Assembly: GCA_024638765.1 (NCBI GenBank)
Contig: JAHEJT010000001.1
Span: forward strand, 1-32,611
DNA length: 32,611 bases
DNA from: Verrucomicrobiales bacterium
GTDB lineage: Bacteria; Verrucomicrobiota; Verrucomicrobiia; Verrucomicrobiales; DEV007
Direction: 5' to 3'
The position numbers and the translations under genes are program-made. A model generated the notes under the pieces. It saw only the letters and a program-made list of their open reading frames with translations, was not told the DNA's origin and did no database searches. Below, piece by piece: positions 7,169 to 14,240 of the stretch (position 1 is the stretch's first letter; each line of letters opens with the position of its first letter).

Positions 7169-7679
7169 AGATGGAAAATTGAAGATGAAAGATGCCAGAG
7201 TAGGCATTGCATGAGGTATGAGAGCTTTGAGGACGTGCCCGCTTGGCAGGATGCCATCGATTTTGCGGAGCAATGCTTCCAATTGTTTCTTAAGGAAGCA
7301 TTAAGACGAGAGTTTACGCTGAAGGATCAACTGGGACGCGCCGCGATATCCATCTCCAATAATATCGCCGAAGGATTCGAACGCGAAACACCCGGCGAGT
7401 TGGTTCGCTTCCTTTACTTTGCCAAAGGCTCCGCCGGAGAAAGCCGTTCCATGCTCCGCCTTCTCGCCCGGCTCTTCGATGACGAGGAAGTGCAAAACGA
7501 AACCAAAATCCTGATTTCCGACGCCAGATCCGTTTCCAAGCAGCTTGGCGCCTGGATCCAGTCCCTCAAGAACCGGCCCGACTGACCTCAAGGTATTTGC
7601 CCTTTCCCTCGCCCGGCACTATCGAAATTGCGCGCCCCCGCAGATTTTTCATCTTCGATTTTCCATCTTTCATCCAAAG
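7169..7679 (+). mobile_element. Candidate IVS-like element: inverted arrays around a four-helix-bundle gene
   Basis: A left array (7170-7197: GATGGAA, AATTGAA, GATGAAA, GATGCCA) and a right array (7645-7679: TTTTTCA, TCTTCGA, TTTTCCA, TCTTTCA, TCCAAAG) are inverted complements. Bases 7169-7193 match the reverse complement of 7644-7668 at 23 of 25 positions. Between them lies only the four-helix-bundle gene. Ends like these could bring the termini together as the stem does in 23S rRNA intervening sequences. Mobility is inferred. Confidence 0.5.
7211..7585 (+). CDS. Four-helix-bundle protein (23S rRNA IVS / S23-like)
   Basis: The 124-residue protein belongs to the four-helix-bundle family first known from intervening sequences of 23S rRNA genes. 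Signature residues are DQLGRAAISISNNIAEGFER, then a Glu-rich turn and RFLYFAKGSAGESRSMLRLL; the last helix ends in a basic tail. Related proteins form small ring-shaped oligomers and bind nucleic acid in diversity-generating retroelements (Avd), but no reverse transcriptase is present here. The gene lies between inverted heptad arrays and overlaps no neighbour. A paralogue with the same core (DQIRRAAVSVMSNLAEGFER) lies at 18779-19126, so the family is at least duplicated in this short region. Function in an intergenic setting is unknown. Confidence 0.85.
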   Translation: MRYESFEDVPAWQDAIDFAEQCFQLFLKEALRREFTLKDQLGRAAISISNNIAEGFERETPGELVRFLYFAKGSAGESRSMLRLLARLFDDEEVQNETKILISDARSVSKQLGAWIQSLKNRPD

Positions 7680-7682
7680 CCC

Positions 7683-8435
7683 GTGAACCCCTACGAATCC
7701 CAGGAACTGGTCGACCAATACCTCCTCTTCCACTACGGCACTGCCGAAGAGGTGCTTCCCTATGACTTCGGGCCGAATGCGGCTCTTTTTTTCCCGGTCC
7801 GCACCGTCAGAGAAACATTGGCCTTTTTTTCCTCCTCGAATCCGGACGGCAATTCCCGCCGCGCCCTCGACCTTGGCTGTGCGGTCGGCCGCGCGTCCTT
7901 CGAACTCTCAAAACTCTACGACCAGGTCATCGGGATCGATTACTCGCGCGCTTTCATTGCCGCCGCCGATAAGCTCAAGAGAGACGGTTCCGTCAGCTAT
8001 CACCGGCTTGATGAGGGCCGCAGCAGTGTCGAACTCATCGCAAAAGTCCCCGAAGGCTGCCACCCTGAGCGCGTTGAATTCGAGACCGGCGATGCCATGC
8101 GACTGCGCTCGGATCTCGGCGCCTTCGAACTGGTCCATGCCGCCAATCTTCTCTGTCGCCTGGCCCGTCCGAAGAATTTCCTGAAACGCCTCGCGACTGT
8201 CACCGCGCCCGGCGGTCACCTCATTCTCACGACGCCCTGCACCTGGTCTACCGACTTCACGCCCAAGCGCAATTGGCCCAAGACCTCCACGATCGATTTC
8301 ATCACCCATCATCTCGAAGGAGACTTCGATCTGATCCAGACTCTCGACCTTCCCTTCCTCATCCGCGAACACGCCCGCAAGTTCCAGTGGTCCGTCGCCG
8401 AGGCCAGCATCTGGGCCCGGAAAACCGCGGAATGA
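7683..8435 (+). CDS. Putative 4-mercaptohistidine N1-methyltransferase (OvoA C-terminal type)
   Basis: S-adenosylmethionine-dependent class I methyltransferase, 250 residues. The N-terminus NPYESQELVDQYLLFHYG, the motif I region ALDLGCAVGRASFEL, GIDYSRAFI, AANLLCRL and the C-terminal IREHARKFQWSVAEASIW agree with the free-standing version of the OvoA C-terminal domain. That domain methylates 5-thiohistidine in ovothiol biosynthesis. The GTG at 7683 starts exactly at the conserved N-terminus; the upstream open frame back to 7545 is repeat sequence and overlaps the preceding gene. The sulfoxide synthase half of OvoA is not in this window. A heptad array ends 3 nt before the start codon and no Shine-Dalgarno sequence is visible. 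Confidence 0.85.
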   Translation: MNPYESQELVDQYLLFHYGTAEEVLPYDFGPNAALFFPVRTVRETLAFFSSSNPDGNSRRALDLGCAVGRASFELSKLYDQVIGIDYSRAFIAAADKLKRDGSVSYHRLDEGRSSVELIAKVPEGCHPERVEFETGDAMRLRSDLGAFELVHAANLLCRLARPKNFLKRLATVTAPGGHLILTTPCTWSTDFTPKRNWPKTSTIDFITHHLEGDFDLIQTLDLPFLIREHARKFQWSVAEASIWARKTAE

Positions 8436-8443
8436 AAAGTGGG

Positions 8444-8462
8444 GTCCCGATGGAATCGGGAC
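8444..8462. repeat. 8-bp hairpin after the methyltransferase gene
   Basis: GTCCCGAT and ATCGGGAC flank a GGA loop, 9 bp after the stop codon and between convergent genes. No U-tract follows. It may be a dispersed palindrome or a transcript 3'-end structure. Confidence 0.5.
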
Positions 8463-8521
8463 TTCGGCGAGCCTCAGCACCAACTTTCTGCCTTGCAGGC
8501 CGGCCGCTTCCATTTCTCCTC

Positions 8522-8884
8522 TCAACCCGCCGGGGCCGGCACTTTCGACGCCGCCACCACGTAAGCCAAGACCGCCGCTTCTTCCCCTGCTGTGAGCTTG
8601 GTGTCCTCCGCCATTTCGGGCAACAATGCCCGCCATTCCGCTTCGGAAAAGGCACGCACCGGTTCCGCAGCGTGGCACTTGGTGCACTTGGTCAGGTAAA
8701 TGCGCCGGCCCTGTTCCAGTTGGCCGGCACTGCTGCCGCCCGTGACGGCACCGAGCATCGCCACGGGCGGGGCGATTTCCTCGGTCGTGATACAGCCGGG
8801 CAGCAGGATGAGTGCCGCGAGGGCCGCCCCCGGCGAAGGTCCCCGGCGCGATCCCTGCTTTTCTCTGAATGCGGCCAGGAGCAT
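8522..8884 (-). CDS. Small c-type cytochrome lipoprotein
   Basis: The 120-residue product has a short signal sequence ending in a lipobox-like LILLPGC, then a single haem-binding motif CTKCH. A typical class I cytochrome c helix follows (SEAEWRALLPEMAEDTKLTAGEEAAVLAYV); a distal Met ligand could be the one in LPEM. It would be lipid-anchored in the periplasm and carry electrons. It starts 3 bp after the stop codon of the outer-membrane protein gene on the same strand, so the two are almost certainly co-transcribed and translationally linked. Residues 1-15 are basic and long for a signal peptide, so a shorter start is possible. Confidence 0.8.
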   Translation of the reverse strand: MLLAAFREKQGSRRGPSPGAALAALILLPGCITTEEIAPPVAMLGAVTGGSSAGQLEQGRRIYLTKCTKCHAAEPVRAFSEAEWRALLPEMAEDTKLTAGEEAAVLAYVVAASKVPAPAG

Positions 8885-8886
8885 TT

Positions 8887-9654
8887 TCAGAAATCAAATC
8901 CCGCGATCAGCCGCGTTTGCGCATCCGGTTCCCCGGCGACACTGGTGGTTTGAAACAGTCCCGCCACAGTCATGAAAAAGTTGCCTTTGCGCCACGAAAA
9001 GTTCGGGCCGATGTAAAACGCCGCGTCCGCAAACTCCTTCCAATCGTCGATCTCGATTTCGAACAGACCTTCGATCCCCAGGGCGAACGCCGGCGTGAAC
9101 TGATAGCTGACGCCGACCGTCTGCCCGAGCTCGCCTTTTTTCTCGCTGAGACTGTCGAGGCTGTCGCCTTCCCACTCCGATTCGATGATCGAATTGCCCG
9201 CGATGACCCAGGGGCCGATGTTTTTTTGCAGAATGAATTTTGCTTCCAGCTTGAGTTCCTCCGGCCCGATCCCCACCTCGCCGTAAAGCGCGCTGCCTAG
9301 AAGATCCGCGGTGGGATCGGTCAGATTGTAGATGGCCTCGAGGGAGGAGGTCTTGAAGGAAGTGTCGCTGACGCCGTCGCGGTCTTCGTAACGCCAGTTC
9401 GCCAGGTAAAGCGCCAGTTGCAGATTGTCGGTGACGCCCCACTCAATCTCGTGCCGGAAATCGAAACGATCCCCGTCATCGAACGACTTCCAGGTAACCC
9501 ACTGCTCGAGTTCCCAGGTGCCCTTGGGCATGGTGGTGGCCTCATAGCTGTAGGCAAATTTGCGATCAGAGGCGTCGGCCGGGTGCCCGGCAACGAGCAG
9601 CAACGCGATAGCCATGGATAAAGCGCAGGACAGGGAGAATGTTCTCATGATCAC
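8887..9654 (-). CDS. Outer-membrane beta-barrel protein, function unknown
   Basis: The 255-residue product has a signal peptide (hydrophobic stretch about residues 5-25, cleavage near ADAS). The rest alternates aromatic and polar residues in strand-like segments such as [46 protein letters not shown] and [13 protein letters not shown], ending in the C-terminal Phe typical of outer-membrane barrels. No specific transporter family was recognised. GGAGG lies 10 nt upstream of the GTG at 9654 but 16 nt upstream of the ATG at 9648, so the GTG is slightly preferred. It leads a two-gene unit with the cytochrome, and a Fur-box-like palindrome sits about 40 bp upstream. Confidence 0.75.
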   Translation of the reverse strand: MIMRTFSLSCALSMAIALLLVAGHPADASDRKFAYSYEATTMPKGTWELEQWVTWKSFDDGDRFDFRHEIEWGVTDNLQLALYLANWRYEDRDGVSDTSFKTSSLEAIYNLTDPTADLLGSALYGEVGIGPEELKLEAKFILQKNIGPWVIAGNSIIESEWEGDSLDSLSEKKGELGQTVGVSYQFTPAFALGIEGLFEIEIDDWKEFADAAFYIGPNFSWRKGNFFMTVAGLFQTTSVAGEPDAQTRLIAGFDF

Positions 9655-9693
9655 ACCGATTTAGCCTCCGGAGCCACCCGATGCAAGCCTTTT

Positions 9694-9710
9694 TTGAGAC
9701 TGAGTCTCAA
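9694..9710. promoter_or_regulatory. Fur-box-like 7-1-7 palindrome
   Basis: TGAGACTGAGTCTCA (9695-9709) is a perfect 7-1-7 palindrome, extended by one further T/A pair. This is the geometry of Fur-family operators, although the bases differ from the TGATAAT half-site consensus. It lies in the divergent gap, 40 bp upstream of the outer-membrane protein gene, overlapping a possible -35 (TTGAGA, minus strand). Confidence 0.5.
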
Positions 9711-9823
9711 TTTCATTGGAAGCTTTCATCCAATCCCCCCTTCAGCGCCCCTCCATACCCGCATTTTCTCCCTTCCTTCCACCCCCCTTCCCCCGCTATT
9801 CATTCCTTCTTCCCCCCTCCCCA

Positions 9824-9858
9824 TTTTCCATCTTTCATCTTCCATTTTTCATCCGTCC
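9824..9858. repeat. Heptad array abutting the M3 peptidase start
   Basis: Units TTTTCCA, TCTTTCA, TCTTCCA, TTTTTCA, TCCGTCC in 7-bp phase, ending 2 nt before the ATG. The preceding 9740-9823 is a C/T-rich tract without recognisable genes. Confidence 0.85.
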
Positions 9859-9860
9859 AA

Positions 9861-12056
9861 ATGCCCCACCCCTTCCTCGAATCCGATTTCCATATCCGCT
9901 GGTCCACCCTCACCCCCGATCACGTCGAACCCGATATCGACGTGGCACTCCAACAGGCACGCGAAAGCATCGACGCCCTCGCCGCCTGTGATCCCGATAC
10001 CCGGCTCACATTCGAAAACACCATCATCGCGCTTGAGCGATCGACTGAAAGTCTCACCGAAGCCTGGGGCAAGGTCGGCCACCTCGATGCCGTCTCCAAC
10101 AGTGACGACCTGCGCAAGGCTTACAACGCCATGCTCCCGAAAGTCTCGGAGTTCTATTCGAGCATCGTCCTCAATGACGATCTCTGGACTCGAATCAAGG
10201 CGTTCTCCCAATCCGGCGAAGCCAAAGCCCTCGCCGGAGTCCAAAAGCGGCTCCTGACCGAAACGCTCGAAGACTTTGTGACCAGCGGAGCCGATCTTCC
10301 GGCCGGGAAAAAGGAACGCCTCCGTGAAATCGAGAAGGAGCTCGCGCAGATCACTCAAAAGTTTTCCGAAAACGTGCTCGATTCCACCAATGCCTGGGAA
10401 CTCGTAATCGAAGACGAAGCCAAACTCGAAGGTCTCCCTCCCACCGCCCGCGAAACCGCGCAGGCCGATGCCTTCAAAAAGGGCCACGGAACCGAAGAAA
10501 AACCGGCATGGCGCTTCACCCTGCATGCCCCTTCCATGATCCCCGTCATGGAGCACGCCGCCAGCGAAGAACTGCGCAAGACCGTCTGGGAAGCCAGCAC
10601 CGGCATCGGCCACAAAGATTCCTACGATAACACCGGGCTCATCGCGCGAATCCTCGAACTCCGCCACGAAAAGGCGGATCTGCTCGGTGAAGAGCACTTC
10701 GCCGATCACGTCCTCCGGCGCCGCATGGCTAAGGACGGCAAGTCCGCCCTCAAATTCATCGAAGATCTCCACACCCGCATCCAGGACGCCTTCCACCGCG
10801 AAACCGAAGAGTTGCAGATTTATAAGGCGGAAAAAACCGGCGGCAAAGCCGCCATCAGCCAGTCCGGCCCGGACCTGGAGCCCTGGGAGACCGCTTACTG
10901 GGCGGAACAACGCCGCAAAGAACTCTTCGACTTCGACGACGAAGACCTGCGTCCCTATTTCTCCATCGACCGCGTCCTCGACGGCATGTTCGCCATCGCG
11001 GAGAAAATCTTCCACATCCGCATCCTCCACGTCGACAGCGAATGCCGTATCCCTGAATGTCACGCAGGCGTCCCTGGGCGCCGTAGCCTCGGCGAAGGAG
11101 GCTCGCCTGCGACCGATTCCCGATCCGCGGCCGACGGCCGCGCTGCCTCAAGCTCCGCGGTCGAAGTCTGGCATCCCGAGGTCAAATTCTTCGAAATCCA
11201 CGACGTCGAAGGCGATCACCTGGGCTCTTTTTACGCCGACTGGCACCCGCGCGAGAGTAAACGCAGCGGCGCCTGGATGAATTACCTCAAGACGGGCCTC
11301 CCTCCGGAGGACGACGCCCATCGCAGGCCGCACCTCGGATTGATCTGCGGAAATCTCACGCCCTCCGCCGGCGATAAACCCGCCTTACTCACTCATTACG
11401 AGGTCGAGACCGTCTTTCACGAATTCGGCCACCTGCTGCATCACCTGCTCGGCAACGTCCAATACAAGTCCCTCAACGGCGTCAACGTCGTCTGGGATTT
11501 CGTGGAGCTGCCCTCACAGATCATGGAGAATTTCTGCTGGGAACGTGAAACCCTCGACATCTTCGCCCGCCATTACAAAACCGACGAACCGATTCCGGAC
11601 GATCTCTTTGATAAAATGATCGCCGCCCGCAATTACATGTCCGCCACCACCACCATGCGGCAGCTGGCTTTTTCGAAAATGGACTTGGAACTCCACATCA
11701 AATACCTCGAATACAAAGATCGCGACCTCGACGACGCCGTCGACGAAATCCTCGAGGGCTATCTCGCACCCTTGAAGACCAAGCCCCCCACCATGGCGCG
11801 CCGGTTTACGCACCTCTTTTCCAGTCCCACCGGATACGCCGCCGGCTATTACTCCTACAAATGGGCTGAAGTCCTCGATGCCGACGCCTTTATGCGCTTC
11901 AGGAAAGAGGGCGTCCTCAACCCGGCGGTCGGCAAAGAGTTCCGGGAAAAAATCCTCAGCCGCGGAAATGCCGAGGACGCCGCCGTCCTCTTCCGGGACT
12001 TCATGGGCCGCGACCCCGACATCAGCGCCCTCCTTGAACGCAGCGGCTTGGCCTGA
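9861..12056 (+). CDS. M3-family oligopeptidase (PrlC/OpdA type)
   Basis: Cytoplasmic zinc metallopeptidase that degrades short peptides. The 731-residue product has the zinc-binding HEFGH motif at residues 520-524 (nt 11418-11432) and the third ligand Glu in DFVELPSQ (about 549). The C-terminal segment [23 protein letters not shown] is characteristic of M3 enzymes. The ATG at 9861 gives the usual N-terminus; the frame open to 9681 is pyrimidine-rich leader. Between HVDSE and [13 protein letters not shown] there is an in-frame insert of roughly 40 residues, rich in Gly, Ser, Ala and Arg. Its DNA consists of palindromes (see 11063-11142). The insert lies upstream of the active site in a loop that varies in the family, so the enzyme may still be active. 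Confidence 0.93.
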   Translation: MPHPFLESDFHIRWSTLTPDHVEPDIDVALQQARESIDALAACDPDTRLTFENTIIALERSTESLTEAWGKVGHLDAVSNSDDLRKAYNAMLPKVSEFYSSIVLNDDLWTRIKAFSQSGEAKALAGVQKRLLTETLEDFVTSGADLPAGKKERLREIEKELAQITQKFSENVLDSTNAWELVIEDEAKLEGLPPTARETAQADAFKKGHGTEEKPAWRFTLHAPSMIPVMEHAASEELRKTVWEASTGIGHKDSYDNTGLIARILELRHEKADLLGEEHFADHVLRRRMAKDGKSALKFIEDLHTRIQDAFHRETEELQIYKAEKTGGKAAISQSGPDLEPWETAYWAEQRRKELFDFDDEDLRPYFSIDRVLDGMFAIAEKIFHIRILHVDSECRIPECHAGVPGRRSLGEGGSPATDSRSAADGRAASSSAVEVWHPEVKFFEIHDVEGDHLGSFYADWHPRESKRSGAWMNYLKTGLPPEDDAHRRPHLGLICGNLTPSAGDKPALLTHYEVETVFHEFGHLLHHLLGNVQYKSLNGVNVVWDFVELPSQIMENFCWERETLDIFARHYKTDEPIPDDLFDKMIAARNYMSATTTMRQLAFSKMDLELHIKYLEYKDRDLDDAVDEILEGYLAPLKTKPPTMARRFTHLFSSPTGYAAGYYSYKWAEVLDADAFMRFRKEGVLNPAVGKEFREKILSRGNAEDAAVLFRDFMGRDPDISALLERSGLA
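11063..11142. repeat. In-frame palindromic insert in the M3 peptidase gene
   Basis: CGCAGGCG (11063-11070) pairs with CGCCTGCG (11104-11111). Inside this lies a GTAG-headed hairpin, AGCCTC (11085-11090) with GAGGCT (11098-11103). A second hairpin follows: CGCGGCC (11126-11132), GAC, GGCCGCG (11136-11142). The whole stretch is translated without disturbing the frame. Confidence 0.75.
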
Positions 12057-12063
12057 GGGAGGT

Positions 12064-12252
12064 TTCAGTGTTCGGTGTTCAGCGTTCAGGTTTCAGAAGT
12101 GCACTTGCCAAAGACGCGATGAATTCGAGAGCAGAATGATGCCGATCTGGCGGGAAGCTGAGATAATGGGCCAAGATCGAACATCTGACTCATCTTCAGG
12201 GGCCTGAACACTGAACACCGAACACTCCCTCCCGAACACCGAACACCAGTTC
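12064..12252. repeat. Inverted heptad arrays between M3 peptidase and rhodanese
   Basis: The left array (12064-12098) reads TTCAGTG, TTCGGTG, TTCAGCG, TTCAGGT, TTCAGAA. The right array (12204-12252) reads CTGAACA, CTGAACA, CCGAACA, CTCCCTC, CCGAACA, CCGAACA, CCAGTTC. They are inverted relative to each other around about 105 bp that contains no recognisable gene. The rest of the 12057-12339 gap shows only the ribosome binding site of the next gene. Confidence 0.9.
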
Positions 12253-12339
12253 CCCTAGACTCCACTTCCCTTTCTCTCTACATTGATATTATCCCCCTGA
12301 TCCACCATTCGTATCCACCAACAGGGAGGAGCCACCACC

Positions 12340-13206
12340 ATGAGCGATAAATTTTCCGAATACGCATCCCCGGATGCCCTCGTCACGACCGACTGGGTCG
12401 CCGAACACCTCGACGACCCCAAAATCCGCATCGTCGAGAGCAACGAGGACGTCCTTCTTTACGATACCGGTCACGTCCCGAACGCCGTCCACATCGACTG
12501 GCGTCGCGATCTCAACGATCAGACTGTCCGCGATTACGTCGATCCCGAAGGCTTCGCCGCGATGTGCCGCCGCAACGGAATTTCCCCGGACACCACGGTG
12601 ATCTTTTATGGCGATAAATCGAACTGGTGGGCTTGTTACGCTTACTGGGTCTTCCAACTCTTCAGCCATACCAACGCCAAGGTCATGGACGGCGGACGCG
12701 ATAAATGGGTTGCCGAAAATAAAGAACTCAGCAAGAAGATTCCCAAACCCGATCCCGCGGATTATCCAGTGCCGGCGGAACGCGACGATGCAACCATTCG
12801 CGCCTTCCAGGCGCAGACACTGGCGCACTGTAAGGGAAGCAAACCGCTCGTCGACGTGCGTTCTCCGGGCGAATTCAAGGGGGAAGTCACCCACATGCCG
12901 GAATACCCGCAGGAAGGGGTCCTTCGCGGGGGGCACATTCCCGGCGCCCGCCATTGTCCCTGGGCGCGCGCCGCCAACGAAGACGGCACCTTTAAGTCCG
13001 CCGCCGATCTGAGAGCCATTTACGCGGACGAACTCGGCCTGGGCGAAGACGACGATGTAATCGTTTATTGTCGCATCGGGGAGCGTTCCAGCCATACCTG
13101 GTTCGTCCTCACCCGTCTCCTGGGCTATTCCCACGTCCGTAATTACGACGGCAGCTGGACCGAATGGGGCAACATGGTGGGGAATCCCATAGAGAAAAAT
13201 GTCTGA
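12340..13206 (+). CDS. Sulfurtransferase with two rhodanese domains
   Basis: Thiosulfate- or 3-mercaptopyruvate-type sulfurtransferase that moves sulfane sulfur via a persulfide on its active-site Cys. The 288-residue product has an inactive N-terminal rhodanese domain (about 15-130, with [17 protein letters not shown]) and a catalytic C-terminal domain (about 155-285). The active loop is CRIGERS, with Cys at residue 244. The loop resembles those of thiosulfate sulfurtransferases more than the CGSGVTA loop of mercaptopyruvate enzymes. The ATG at 12340 follows a strong GGGAGGAG ribosome binding site. The SufE-like gene lies just downstream, suggesting a sulfur-transfer pair. Its stop codon forms the loop of a 12-bp hairpin. 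Confidence 0.93.
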   Translation: MSDKFSEYASPDALVTTDWVAEHLDDPKIRIVESNEDVLLYDTGHVPNAVHIDWRRDLNDQTVRDYVDPEGFAAMCRRNGISPDTTVIFYGDKSNWWACYAYWVFQLFSHTNAKVMDGGRDKWVAENKELSKKIPKPDPADYPVPAERDDATIRAFQAQTLAHCKGSKPLVDVRSPGEFKGEVTHMPEYPQEGVLRGGHIPGARHCPWARAANEDGTFKSAADLRAIYADELGLGEDDDVIVYCRIGERSSHTWFVLTRLLGYSHVRNYDGSWTEWGNMVGNPIEKNV

Positions 13207-13218
13207 GACATTTTTCTC
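13192..13218 (+). terminator. Terminator-like hairpin with the stop codon as loop
   Basis: GAGAAAAATGTC (13192-13203) and GACATTTTTCTC (13207-13218) form a perfect 12-bp stem. The 3-nt loop is TGA, the rhodanese stop codon. The A/T runs inside the stem resemble a bidirectional terminator, although there is no separate U-tract. Confidence 0.55.
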
Positions 13219-13223
13219 AATGG

Positions 13224-13328
13224 AGTTATCAGTTGTCAGTTAATAGTTATCAGGCTTCAGCAACGAAACGTCCGGCCAGGAACTCCATTCCACAGGCTCC
13301 TGATAACTGATAACCAATAACTGGTACC
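13224..13328. repeat. Inverted heptad arrays before the SufE-like gene
   Basis: Left units AGTTATC, AGTTGTC, AGTTAAT, AGTTATC (13224-13251) and right units TGATAAC, TGATAAC, CAATAAC, TGGTACC (13301-13328) are inverted relative to each other around about 50 bp. The right array ends 9 nt before the GTG start of the next gene. Confidence 0.9.
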
Positions 13329-13337
13329 TCCCACGAA

Positions 13338-13787
13338 GTGCCCTACCCCGGCCAGCTCAACGAGATTGTCGCTCTCCTCGAACACTTGCCCGATGACGAG
13401 AAGCGGGGGGTGCTCATTTCTTATGCGGAGAACGCCGGGAAATGCGAACCCGCCGAGGGCGGGAAATACGATATCGAAGACGTCCGCAAGGATGAGGAGT
13501 GCACGGATACCGTGGGCATCTTTCTCAACGTCGATGACGAGAACAAATGCCACTTCAACGTATCGCTCGGACCGAAGGTGCAGACGCTGACTAAGGCAAT
13601 GACATCCATCCTCTGCAAGGGTCTCAATGGGGTCACGCCCCAGGAAATCCTCGATGTCCCCAGCGATTTTGTGCCGAGGATCGTCGGCGCCGAGCTGGTC
13701 CGCCTGCGCAGCCAGACCGTCTATTACGTCCTCACTCGCATGAAGAGCGCCGTCAAAGTCTTCCTCAATCGCCTCCGAGCCGGATGA
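13338..13787 (+). CDS. SufE-like sulfur acceptor protein
   Basis: SufE proteins accept persulfide sulfur from the cysteine desulfurase SufS for Fe-S cluster assembly. The 149-residue product has the SufE architecture: an N-terminal helix (LNEIVALLEHLPDDEKRGVLISYA), a Cys at residue 55 in DEECTDTVGIF at the place of the catalytic GCxS Cys, and a C-terminal part GVTPQEILDVPSDFVPRIVGAELVRLRSQTVYYVLTRMK. The usual Gly before the Cys is replaced by Glu and further Cys residues occur (36, 70, 92), so it is a divergent member. The start is a GTG and no Shine-Dalgarno sequence is evident. No sufS or sufBCD lies in the window; the neighbouring rhodanese is the only sulfur-transfer partner seen. Confidence 0.75.
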   Translation: MPYPGQLNEIVALLEHLPDDEKRGVLISYAENAGKCEPAEGGKYDIEDVRKDEECTDTVGIFLNVDDENKCHFNVSLGPKVQTLTKAMTSILCKGLNGVTPQEILDVPSDFVPRIVGAELVRLRSQTVYYVLTRMKSAVKVFLNRLRAG

Positions 13788-13807
13788 GCCGCCTGTGGCG
13801 GCGGGCC

Positions 13808-13884
13808 CACAGAAGCTTCTGTGAAGTAGCACAGGCTTCCAGCCTGTGTTTTAACAGCTCACAGGCTGGAAGCCTGTGCTACTT
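13808..13884. repeat. Perfect REPIN with GTAGCACAGGC arms plus 16-bp palindrome
   Basis: Arms 13824-13848 and 13860-13884 are 25-nt perfect inverted complements with an 11-nt spacer. Each arm carries GTAG then CACAGGCT, TCC, AGCCTGTG: an 8-bp stem with a 3-nt loop. It is directly preceded by the perfect palindrome CACAGAAGCTTCTGTG (13808-13823). Confidence 0.9.
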
Positions 13885-13945
13885 TCTCCCCCTTGACACA
13901 ACCGGCCTCATGCCCAAACCTGCTGAGCGTAACAAAATCCCGGCA

Positions 13946-13973
13946 ATACCCGATACCCGATACCCGATACCCA
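13946..13973. repeat. Heptad array ATACCCG ahead of the riboswitch
   Basis: Four in-phase units (ATACCCG three times, then ATACCCA) ending 13 bp before the P1 stem of the cobalamin riboswitch. The gap 13788-13986 otherwise holds only the REPIN described above. Confidence 0.85.
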
Positions 13974-13986
13974 ACCAACATGACCG

Positions 13987-14240
13987 ATCGGCGCATGGAA
14001 TCCGGTGCAAACCCGGAGCAGTCGCGCTGCTGTATCTGGATACAACTTCCCTGAAGCGGACCCTCACCCGGTTCGCCCAAACGCCAATTGCCGGATCGCT
14101 ACCCGGTTGACCGCGCCGCAGGCGCATCAGCCTCTGGCGGCCCGCCAGTGAAGGTGGGAAGAAGGCCCGAAGCCAGGAGTCAGAATACTTCGCCGATTTG
14201 TTCTCATTGCAACTGCGCACCCGTGAAACCGGGATGACGC
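13987..14240 (+). promoter_or_regulatory. Cobalamin (adenosylcobalamin-type) riboswitch and expression platform
   Basis: ATCGGCG (13987-13993) pairs with CGCCGAT (14191-14197) as P1. Inside lie GGAATCCGGTGCAAACCCGG and the AGTCGCGCTGCTGT core, then GCCAGTGAAGGTGGGAAGAAGG, and the B12 box GAAGCCAGGAGTCA (14169-14183). Order and spacing match the RF00174-type aptamer. Between aptamer and gene, CCCG (14220-14223) pairs with CGGG (14230-14233), the latter overlapping a GGGA ribosome-binding sequence 6 nt before the ATG at 14241. Translational control by occlusion of that site is therefore likely. Confidence 0.93.

Noticed and set aside
7211..7585. Diversity-generating retroelement (Avd-like protein)
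   Set aside because: No reverse transcriptase, template repeat or variable repeat was seen; only the four-helix fold is shared.
9681..9860. 60-residue N-terminal extension of the M3 peptidase
   Set aside because: It is the translation of a pyrimidine-rich leader and a heptad array; the family N-terminus begins at 9861.
7838..9890. T-loop-like TTCGAATCC/TCGAATCCG strings suggesting tRNA
   Set aside because: They lie inside coding sequence and no cloverleaf can be formed around them.
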